Shown here: positions 1-5,426 of the stretch, one piece after another
How the letters are laid out: each line of letters starts with the position of its first letter
Position numbering within the stretch: position 1 is the stretch's first letter
Program-made: the position numbers and the translations under genes
DNA from: an uncultured Clostridia bacterium
Lineage (GTDB): Bacteria; Bacillota; Clostridia; Christensenellales; Aristaeellaceae
Assembly (NCBI GenBank): GCA_934663625.1
Contig: CAKUKP010000040.1
Coordinates: 1-26,778 of the forward strand
Length of the DNA stretch: 26,778 bases
Reading direction: 5' to 3'
Notes under the pieces: generated by a model
Databases searched by the model: none
Told to the model about the DNA's origin: nothing
Seen by the model: only the letters and a program-made list of their open reading frames with translations

Positions 1-217
1 GCGATCCACCTACACGGTGCATCTGGGCAGCGGCGTCATCCATCAGCAGGGCGGCGCGATGCTGCGGATCGCCACCGTTCACTCGCAGCATCGCGGGAAG
101 CTGTTCCTGCCGTTCGTCGAGGATGATCCGCAGACCTCTGAAATCCTGACGAAGGTGCTGTTCCTGTCCGACGATGGCCGCATTCAGGATCCGACGATTC
201 TGGCGCAGATTCGCTGA
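1..217 (+). CDS. C-terminal end of a DUF4132-type protein (partial)
   Basis: The reading frame is open from the left edge (first full codon at base 2) and ends at a TGA at 215-217, so only about 71 C-terminal residues are visible. They include a YTVHLGSG stretch, then GKLFLPF, a DDPQTSEILTKVLFL segment and an ending IQDPTILAQIR. This pattern of a charged LGSG strand, GK.FLPF and a closing 'DPTIL.QI' is what I recall of the C-terminal domain of large DUF4132 (WGR/YehI-like) proteins, whose biochemical role is unsettled. The assignment comes from memory of the family, not from a search. The gene is followed at once by a strong bidirectional terminator and faces a minus-strand block. Confidence 0.5.
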   Translation, partial: RSTYTVHLGSGVIHQQGGAMLRIATVHSQHRGKLFLPFVEDDPQTSEILTKVLFLSDDGRIQDPTILAQIR

Positions 218-290
218 AAAAGCGATATAGAATGATCCGGCGGAAACCGGAAATGCCTGCGTCATGGAGTCCGCAGGTGCAGATACAAAA

Positions 291-333
291 AAAGCCTCAG
301 AAGTACCGTTTGAACGGATGCTTCTGAGGCTTT
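291..333. terminator. Bidirectional Rho-independent terminator
   Basis: A perfect 13 bp stem pairs AAAGCCTCAGAAG (291-303) with CTTCTGAGGCTTT (321-333). The loop contains a second small stem, CCGT/ACGG. An A-run precedes the stem and a T-run ends it, so it can stop both the plus-strand gene ending at 217 and the minus-strand block ending at 349. Confidence 0.85.
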
Positions 334-348
334 CCTGTGGATAGCAGC

Positions 349-432
349 CTATCGCGCTATCAGCACTCCTAATAAAAACAGAATTCCAGATGACCCCCAG
401 ATTCTAAACCAAACACCAGAATCGTCGTACAT
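349..432 (-). CDS. Tiny 27-residue membrane peptide
   Basis: A short reading frame of 27 codons runs from an ATG at 432 to a TAG at 349. The product starts MYDDSGVWFRIW and ends in a hydrophobic stretch, GILFLLGVLIAR. It therefore has an acidic N terminus, two tryptophans, one predicted membrane helix of about 14-16 residues and a terminal Arg. An AAAGGG motif sits 8 nt upstream of the ATG, the same kind of site used by neighbouring genes at 2369 and 2898. The ORF starts 34 bp after the HipA-like kinase gene and ends 15 bp before the terminator, so it is likely the last gene of that transcript. I recognise no family. It could be a small membrane regulator, a toxin-like peptide or a chance ORF; the ribosome site and placement favour a real gene. 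Confidence 0.5.
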   Translation of the reverse strand: MYDDSGVWFRIWGSSGILFLLGVLIAR

Positions 433-466
433 TGTAAAATCCCTTTCGCTATTTCGCAGCGGAGAT

Positions 467-1606
467 TTATGAAAGACCCAACAGTGTGCACGCCCGCTTC
501 TGTACCTGCTCCTCGATGAGCCGCAGGGAATCGGAAGGAAGATTATAGCGCGAATGTCGCTTGAAACGGAATGTGAGCAAGTGCCTCAGCTGATCGTGAT
601 TCTTTCCGTTCATGTATTTTCCGGCTGTCTCAATAAAATCGCCGTAGGTACACGGGGCAAGCGTATCCACATATTGCTGCAGCAGCTCCGCATTTCGCAG
701 ATACGCTTTCCCCGCAAAATTGAACAGCGAATTGCCGTGATCAAAGAGCGGAGCCGGTCGGGCAATCGTGTTGGCGGCGTTATCGATCATCAGGCCAAAG
801 TTTCCGAAATGCCTGTCGGTATTGCATACAACCGCATCAAATACCAGCATATCTCTGAGCGCCTGAACAAACGCCTCGCCGAGCTGCTGATAATAGTCAA
901 ATACCGCTGCAAAGCCGCCCTCTGTTACGATGTGCCCGATGGGCATATAGGCGTAATCCCTGCTGGTAAACAGCTCGCAGGTGGAACAGAGAACACCTTT
1001 CCACTGCGATACTCCATATTCGATTGCATCAATGCCCATGGCCTGTGCAACCTGCGCAGCATAGTATTCAGAATAGGGCTCGTTTCCGGTGTTGGATGCG
1101 CCGGAAATTCCGCCCTTATAAAGCAGAACCTTTCCGTTCACCCTGCGCCAGCATTTGGGCAGCATACCGTTCGTCGTAAACTCCGGGCTTGATTCCAGCG
1201 ATGTGCGATTGCTGCTTCCATAGCCGGTAAACGCAACAAGCCCCAAAATCTGACTGAATCGATTTTCGTAGAGATTGTATTTGTCGAAGCTGCCTTCAAA
1301 GCCCTCTTCGACGATCCAATAGCTGTCGTTCAGGGAAAGCCCCTTGCACACGGCGATGATCGACATGGGACGATTCAGATTCAGTCCGCATTTCGCCAAC
1401 AGAGCATGGACATACGCTCTGTTTTTTGGAATCGTTCTGTGTCGAATCCAGCGGCTCAAGCTGCCGGCTTCCGGCTTCAGATCCAGTGGAAGAAGGTTTT
1501 TATGCGCTTCGTTCACCCATAGAACCTTCAAAACAGGCGACGCCAAATCCTCTTCTACCGCAAATTTCAGCAGCGGAAGATCAAACTGTTTCAAAACGTA
1601 ATTCAT
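467..1606 (-). CDS. HipA-type serine/threonine kinase
   Basis: This 379-residue protein resembles the HipA-like kinases of clostridia. Residues about 45-130 carry a conserved N-terminal region (SRWIRHRTIPKNRAYV, then CKGLSLNDSYWI). The kinase core has a YKGG strand whose Lys164 is the likely ATP-binding lysine, the catalytic loop NTDRHFGN at 262-269, and a metal-binding FDHGNS segment at 288-293 in place of the usual DFG-like motif. All expected catalytic elements are present, so the enzyme is probably active. Characterised HipA phosphorylates glutamyl-tRNA synthetase; the target here is unknown. The ATG overlaps the stop of the upstream 90-residue gene by 4 bp and has a strong site, GAAGGAGG, six bases before it. 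No helix-turn-helix antitoxin of the HipB type lies beside it. Confidence 0.85.
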   Translation of the reverse strand: MNYVLKQFDLPLLKFAVEEDLASPVLKVLWVNEAHKNLLPLDLKPEAGSLSRWIRHRTIPKNRAYVHALLAKCGLNLNRPMSIIAVCKGLSLNDSYWIVEEGFEGSFDKYNLYENRFSQILGLVAFTGYGSSNRTSLESSPEFTTNGMLPKCWRRVNGKVLLYKGGISGASNTGNEPYSEYYAAQVAQAMGIDAIEYGVSQWKGVLCSTCELFTSRDYAYMPIGHIVTEGGFAAVFDYYQQLGEAFVQALRDMLVFDAVVCNTDRHFGNFGLMIDNAANTIARPAPLFDHGNSLFNFAGKAYLRNAELLQQYVDTLAPCTYGDFIETAGKYMNGKNHDQLRHLLTFRFKRHSRYNLPSDSLRLIEEQVQKRACTLLGLS

Positions 1607-1875
1607 TCGGCGCCTCCTTCTTCAATTCTGTACATTCCTATTTTAACCGCATTTACCATATTTATCAAGCGGAAATCCTCTGCTTTGGCATTCGGCGATT
1701 CATATTCCACGCGGAATTTGAAATACGGCTTTTCGTCCGCCCAATTTCCGAACCAGCAGCCCTGCATCGCCGCTGCCTTCGTACTTGCGTACCCAGAAAT
1801 ATATCTGCCGGTAAGACACTTGATAGGTTTCCGTATTGCGGTAATGTCAAGTCTGCTTTTACAGGACATGTGCAT
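1603..1875 (-). CDS. Small protein of unknown function, coupled to the HipA-like kinase
   Basis: Ninety residues, with no family I recognise and no helix-turn-helix or membrane helix. The N-terminal half is basic and contains three cysteines (at about residues 5, 20 and 41); the C-terminal half (about 50-85) has a regular, charged YFKFRVEYESPNAK-like sequence. Its start overlaps the stop of the preceding gene as TAATG, with no clear ribosome site of its own, which suggests reinitiation after that gene. Its last codons form the GGAGG site for the kinase and its stop overlaps the kinase start (ATGA). The tight coupling on both sides argues for a true gene and makes it a candidate partner or regulator of the kinase. 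A start two codons later (ATG at 1869) is possible. Confidence 0.5.
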   Translation of the reverse strand: MHMSCKSRLDITAIRKPIKCLTGRYISGYASTKAAAMQGCWFGNWADEKPYFKFRVEYESPNAKAEDFRLINMVNAVKIGMYRIEEGGAE

Positions 1876-2369
1876 TATGTTTTTGAGAGAAGCGTATTTT
1901 CCGCAATAAATACGATGATATTCCCATAACCCGTATGATCAACATATCCGATTTTCAGATACTGCCCGTTTCGAATTACGCCGCCGTATGGCTCTGTTTG
2001 GCTGTAGGCACAGGTGACGCTGTTTTCGGAGTATTCAAAATGAATGCCGTCTACATCGAACGATTCCTGCGCATGGCCTTCCTTGGGCATCGGAACAAAG
2101 TTTTCGACATATCCTTCCACGATTTCATAGTTTCCACTTTTGTATGCTTTCACGCACGTATTGTATAGATCGATATCGTTTGACAGGAAAACCGAAAACA
2201 CGAATCCAGCCATGATCATGCCAAGCACCTGAATGATGCGCATAATCCGCCGGTTCTTTAGCGACATTCCCGGCTTCTTTGGGATGAACGGAATGATGAT
2301 CAATATCAAAAATGAAATCAGCAGAGGGATATCCAGACGAAAATGTGCTTCATACAATACGTTGGTCAT
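1875..2369 (-). CDS. Two-helix membrane protein with a conserved soluble domain
   Basis: A protein of 164 residues. Residues about 14-30 (LLISFLILIIIPFIP) and 45-63 (IIQVLGMIMAGFVFSVFL) are membrane helices separated by a short basic loop. The rest is a soluble domain with a YEIVEGYVENFVPMP segment, an ESFDVDGIHFEYS strand and a GG.IRNGQYLKIGYV strand. I remember this domain pattern from many small uncharacterised bacterial proteins, where the 'vvEG.V.nF.pmp' and 'F.V....F.Y' motifs recur; no function is known to me. The ATG at 2369 has an AAAGGGGTG site about 8 nt upstream. It is the first gene of a tight three-gene run ending in the HipA-like kinase. Confidence 0.75.
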   Translation of the reverse strand: MTNVLYEAHFRLDIPLLISFLILIIIPFIPKKPGMSLKNRRIMRIIQVLGMIMAGFVFSVFLSNDIDLYNTCVKAYKSGNYEIVEGYVENFVPMPKEGHAQESFDVDGIHFEYSENSVTCAYSQTEPYGGVIRNGQYLKIGYVDHTGYGNIIVFIAENTLLSKT

Positions 2370-2481
2370 GCGTTTTCACCCCTTTCTCGATCCACAGCTT
2401 TCTTACTACGAACCACAACGCAGATTCAATAGCACCCAAACCCACACCCTCTTGCCGCACAGCTGCCCAATTTAGAATACG

Positions 2482-2898
2482 CTATCTATGCATATACAGA
2501 AATTCATGCGTTTCACATCCTGACTCAGTTTCAATGAAGGCGAATGTCTGCGCGCAAGCGATCATGACGTATGGGCCGCTGCCGAGATACGCATCAAGCG
2601 CTTTTTGAAAATCCATGATAACGCGATCCCACTCCTTCGAAGGATGCATAATAAAAACCTTCGGATTCCCCATTTCCTGACGGAAATGTTTTCCATCGAA
2701 GACGAATTCTCCATTTTGGATTTGAACAGGATGGATCAATGATGGGCGCAGCAAATCCCTTGCACAGTGCGCAAACCTCCATATACAATCGGAACGTTTG
2801 CGTTCATGCTGCAATTCCCAGCAAATTCTTTCCTGGCGATTGGGTACAACATATTCTTTGATGAAGTACTCTTCTTCTGCGCTCAATAAACGTTCCAT
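2482..2898 (-). CDS. Conserved small protein of unknown function
   Basis: The 138-residue product begins MERLLSAEEEYFIKEYVV and continues with NRQERICWELQ, a basic KRSDCIWRF stretch and a central sheet-rich part ending in FAFIETESGCETHEFLYMHR. I recall similar clostridial proteins with a 'NR.ERI.yEL...KR...iwRf.H' motif, but know no function. The frame is open further upstream to an ATG at 3033. That longer start would run through a terminator at 2936-2979, while the ATG at 2898 has an AAAGGG site 8 nt before it, so 2898 is chosen. A 112 bp gap with no obvious terminator separates it from the membrane-protein gene at 2369, so the two may be co-transcribed. Confidence 0.65.
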   Translation of the reverse strand: MERLLSAEEEYFIKEYVVPNRQERICWELQHERKRSDCIWRFAHCARDLLRPSLIHPVQIQNGEFVFDGKHFRQEMGNPKVFIMHPSKEWDRVIMDFQKALDAYLGSGPYVMIACAQTFAFIETESGCETHEFLYMHR

Positions 2899-2935
2899 TT
2901 TTAATGCCCTTTCGGATAAAATCAATACAGAAAAA

Positions 2936-2979
2936 GGGGCTGTCTCAAAATGGTTAAAAGCGCCATGAGAGGCAGTCCC
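2936..2979 (-). terminator. Terminator of the thioesterase-HAD-flavodoxin operon
   Basis: Read on the minus strand, an 11 bp stem (GGGACTGCCTC at 2979-2969 pairing with GAGACAGCCCC at 2946-2936, two G-T pairs) is followed directly by TTTTT at 2935-2931. It lies 11 bp after the stop of the gene at 2991. Confidence 0.85.
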
Positions 2980-2990
2980 TGATTGTGGGG

Positions 2991-3917
2991 TTATTGGTAA
3001 GCTTCCTGTTTCCGAAACCGACCCACCTTGCATTGATAGCTGGTCAGCGCGGTATGCCGAACGCCCAGCAGCGAATCCATCTCCTGCACGGCGTTTTCAT
3101 AGCTTCCGCGCGTATGATGCGCCAATATGTAATCCACTTCGCGGATTTTTCCCTTCGCCGCCATGCAGAAGGCGCGCATCGGCGCCGCCAGCGCAAACAC
3201 CCAGATGGGCGAACAGATCGTAACGTGCACATACGCCGAAAGTTCTATACCAATCGGTTCGATGGGCATCGCCCAGCGGTGCATTCCGTAGCGGCCGCAC
3301 CACCAGAAGCCCAGCGTGCCCGCCGTGCGTTCGGTGGAGTGCACGCGGTATACCTGCGCGCCGGTGCGCTGCGCTTCTTCCATCGCCAGCTTTTTCACAT
3401 AGCCCATGCGCGAGAAATACACCACCAGCCGATTCGGATTCATGCCGACGTTCGGATAATCCGCTTCCGAAGGTTCCGCGGCCGCAAATTCTTCCTGTCG
3501 CAGGAACACATACGCCGCGTACCCCGTCGCCGCCTGTGCAAGCCCGAACACGAAATAGATCGTGGACATGAAGTTCAGCGGGAACATATAAAACTGGATG
3601 CAGATCCACAGCATCAGCGTAACGCCGAACGCGCCGCCCAGAATCACACCCGCGCGCTTTTTCAAAAACAGCAGCGCAGCGGCGGTCAGATTCGTAAGCC
3701 CGTTCACGATCAGCAGCGCGATTCCGGAAAACGTAAGATTCTGAAACAGCACATCCGCAAACGGCAGCACCTGAAAATAGGGCAGCATCGCATCCATGCC
3801 CAGCGCCGCGCCCGTGGGATCGCAGAGCATCCCCGTCGCCCCCGCGACCGCGCCGATTCCGATAAACAGCGTCCAGAAAATCAGCCATTTGCGCGATACA
3901 TTGTATCTCGATTTCAT
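2991..3917 (-). CDS. Membrane protein fused to a flavodoxin-like domain
   Basis: A protein of 308 residues with two parts. Residues about 10-138 form four hydrophobic helices (10-30, 62-86, 90-108, 117-138). Residues about 162-300 look like a flavodoxin fold: the first strand and phosphate-binding loop are seen in RLVVYFSRMGY, followed by a helix (VKKLAMEEAQRTGAQVYRV), and the strand before the second flavin loop is VTICSPIWVFALAAPMRAF. In flavodoxins these loops hold FMN. The first loop here (SRMGY) departs from the classical T/SxTGNT form, so cofactor binding is probable but not certain. A membrane-anchored redox role is the natural inference. It follows the HAD gene by 12 bp, has a GGGGGCG site before its ATG, and ends at a terminator. 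Confidence 0.7.
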   Translation of the reverse strand: MKSRYNVSRKWLIFWTLFIGIGAVAGATGMLCDPTGAALGMDAMLPYFQVLPFADVLFQNLTFSGIALLIVNGLTNLTAAALLFLKKRAGVILGGAFGVTLMLWICIQFYMFPLNFMSTIYFVFGLAQAATGYAAYVFLRQEEFAAAEPSEADYPNVGMNPNRLVVYFSRMGYVKKLAMEEAQRTGAQVYRVHSTERTAGTLGFWWCGRYGMHRWAMPIEPIGIELSAYVHVTICSPIWVFALAAPMRAFCMAAKGKIREVDYILAHHTRGSYENAVQEMDSLLGVRHTALTSYQCKVGRFRKQEAYQ

Positions 3918-3929
3918 GCTGCGCCCCCG

Positions 3930-4538
3930 TTATTGCGCACCGCCGGAAAAGATGCACCTGCGCAGCGCATCGGTATCGCCGCGGAAATGATGACCACGCA
4001 TGCCGACGCTTTCCGCGCCGGCTACATTCGGCATGGAATCATCCACGAACAGGCATTCGCCGGCATTCAGATGGTATTTGTCCAGCACATACTGAAATAT
4101 CCTCGAATCGGGCTTCACCATGCGCAGAAATGCCGATACCTCCACGCCGTCGAACAGTTCATGCCCCGGCACGCGATTCCAATACTCTCTCTGGCGCACG
4201 CTGGCGTTGGACAGCAAATATACGCCCATCCCCGCCGACTTGCAATCGCGGATCAGCTGTTCCATTCCGGTGATCGGTTCAATGGGATCATCCCACGCGA
4301 AAATCAGCCGGTGCGCCGCATCGTGCAGGCGCTCCGGCAGGCGCGCAAGCACGCCCACCTCCACCTGTGCTTCCGCCAGATCACCGATATCCTGTCCTTT
4401 CCATTCATGGGATGAAAATACTTCGCGCAGCAGCATCTGCGCATCCTGCGGATCGGTGATTCCGGCGCGCCGAATGAAATGCGCGGGATCGAAGTTGATC
4501 AGCACATTGCCCATATCAAAGATTACATTGCGAATCAT
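3930..4538 (-). CDS. HAD-family phosphatase (YihX-like)
   Basis: A 202-residue haloacid-dehalogenase-superfamily hydrolase. Motif I is FDMGNV with nucleophile Asp8 (the DxGNV form typical of the YihX/glucose-1-phosphatase branch), motif II is LLSNAS, the motif III lysine is in MVKPDSRIF, and motif IV is FVDDS with a following Asn. A helical cap lies between residues about 16 and 85. All catalytic positions are present, so it should dephosphorylate a small phosphorylated metabolite; the substrate cannot be read from sequence. The ATG has a GAGGAG site 7 nt upstream. It sits between the thioesterase gene (21 bp upstream) and the membrane-flavodoxin gene (12 bp downstream). Confidence 0.85.
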   Translation of the reverse strand: MIRNVIFDMGNVLINFDPAHFIRRAGITDPQDAQMLLREVFSSHEWKGQDIGDLAEAQVEVGVLARLPERLHDAAHRLIFAWDDPIEPITGMEQLIRDCKSAGMGVYLLSNASVRQREYWNRVPGHELFDGVEVSAFLRMVKPDSRIFQYVLDKYHLNAGECLFVDDSMPNVAGAESVGMRGHHFRGDTDALRRCIFSGGAQ

Positions 4539-4559
4539 AATTGCTCCTCAAACCGGCGA

Positions 4560-4943
4560 TCAATTGCGCTTGGCTTCCGCGTTGTGCATGAATTTTTCCG
4601 CATCGATGATGAAGCGATCGTGCGTGCCTTCGCCGATCAGACCCGCTTCATCCCACGCGCGCACATCGAAGGTCAGGCGGCGGCGATCGATGCCGGTCAG
4701 CACCGCTTCGCAGCGGACGCGCATGCCGATGGGCGTAGCGGAAACATGCTTTACGTTTACCATCGTGCCCACCGTGCCCTGTCCTTCCGCCAGATCATCC
4801 TGCACGCAGCGATACGCCGTATTCTCCATCATGGCAATCATTCGGGGCGTGGCGAACACGGGCAGCTTGCCGCTGCCATACGCCTGTGCGGTCATATCTT
4901 CGGTTACAACCAGTTCGGTTTCAAATTTCATTCCAATTTCCAT
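4560..4943 (-). CDS. FlK-like hot-dog thioesterase
   Basis: The 127-residue product has the single hot-dog fold of the fluoroacetyl-CoA thioesterase-like family. The three residues used by characterised FlK appear in order: Thr in FATPRM, Glu in MMENTA and His in NVKHVSAT. Conserved GTMVNVKH and GTHDRFII segments support this. The family hydrolyses acyl-CoA thioesters; most genomic members have no known substrate. The frame extends upstream to 5066, but only the ATG at 4943 has a GGAGG site at proper spacing (8 nt), and the longer version would include the promoter at 4974-5002. It is the first gene of a three-gene operon. Confidence 0.85.
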   Translation of the reverse strand: MEIGMKFETELVVTEDMTAQAYGSGKLPVFATPRMIAMMENTAYRCVQDDLAEGQGTVGTMVNVKHVSATPIGMRVRCEAVLTGIDRRRLTFDVRAWDEAGLIGEGTHDRFIIDAEKFMHNAEAKRN

Positions 4944-4973
4944 GTTGTTATCCTCCATGTTTTGTGCATGTCT

Positions 4974-5002
4974 ATTGTATTTCATATCGGTACTTTTGGC
5001 AA
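4974..5002 (-). promoter_or_regulatory. Promoter of the thioesterase operon
   Basis: On the minus strand, TTGCCA (5002-4997) and TACAAT (4979-4974) are separated by 17 bp, close to the sigma-A consensus, 30 bp upstream of the ATG. Repeat copy 1 begins 11 bp upstream of the -35. Confidence 0.7.
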
Positions 5003-5013
5003 GCGTTTTTCGC

Positions 5014-5180
5014 CAAAAATTGTCTAACCCGCCTGTGCATGACGCCCATTGCCAGATGAACGCCACGAGGCGGGTTAGTGTTTGGGATAATAGGGAGTGA
5101 GGGATTTGGAAGGTATATATGGAAGAAGGACTCGCCCTCTGTGCCTATATAATAACCCGCGAATATCAACTGAACATAAA
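5014..5180. repeat. Dispersed repeat, copy 1
   Basis: About 165 bp that aligns along its whole length with 12535-12703 in the same orientation; roughly four of five bases agree. The core is an 11 bp perfect stem, CTAACCCGCCT (5024-5034) with AGGCGGGTTAG (5068-5078), joined by a partly paired loop. A less conserved arm of about 90 bp follows and ends in a shared GAATATCAACTG. Like copy 2 it lies just upstream of a minus-strand promoter. It contains no transposase and no clear coding frame. The nature of the element is unknown. Confidence 0.8.
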
Positions 5181-5190
5181 CCGGATATAT

Positions 5191-5343
5191 GTCCTCAAAA
5201 ATCTCACGATTTTTTCGAGTAGAAAAAGGACTGCGGATTCCTGAAAATCTGCGGATTTTCCGGGCGGAATCCTGACCATCGGTATCGTTTTTTCAGTGCG
5301 TGGCACTGAAAAAACCAAATTCACCGCACATGTCGCTGAATTT
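5191..5343. other. Cluster of four consecutive hairpins
   Basis: Between repeat copy 1 and the giant gene lie four stem-loops in a row: 5191-5231 (GTCCT/AGGAC enclosing AAAAATC/GATTTTT), 5235-5272 (GGATTCC/GGAATCC enclosing GAAAATC/GATTTTC), 5287-5315 (13 bp perfect, arms GTTTTTTCAGTGC and its complement, three-base loop) and 5317-5343 (AAATTCA/TGAATTT). The third has A- and T-rich outer arms like a bidirectional terminator. No reading frame is convincing here. Confidence 0.6.
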
Positions 5344-5375
5344 GATTTTACAGGCCGTTCTGCAGAAACCGTTTA

Positions 5376-5409
5376 AACAGCGGAAACCAGAAATCTGATT
5401 TCCGCTGTT
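5376..5409 (-). terminator. Probable terminator of the giant surface protein gene
   Basis: An 11 bp perfect stem, AACAGCGGAAA (5376-5386) with TTTCCGCTGTT (5399-5409), begins 17 bp after the stop codon of the minus-strand gene. The T-run after the stem on the minus strand is short (TTTAAAC), so termination may be helped by the further hairpins beyond it. Confidence 0.6.
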
Positions 5410-5426
5410 CATTTTTGAATTCTGTT

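Noticed and set aside
2899..3033. Upstream extension of the 138-residue gene to an ATG at 3033
   Set aside because: The extension crosses a strong terminator hairpin and overlaps the end of another gene; the internal ATG at 2898 has a ribosome site.
5014..5180. Riboswitch or 5' leader element in the repeat copies
   Set aside because: In both places the best promoter lies downstream of the repeat, so the element would not be in the mRNA leader. No known riboswitch core is recognisable.
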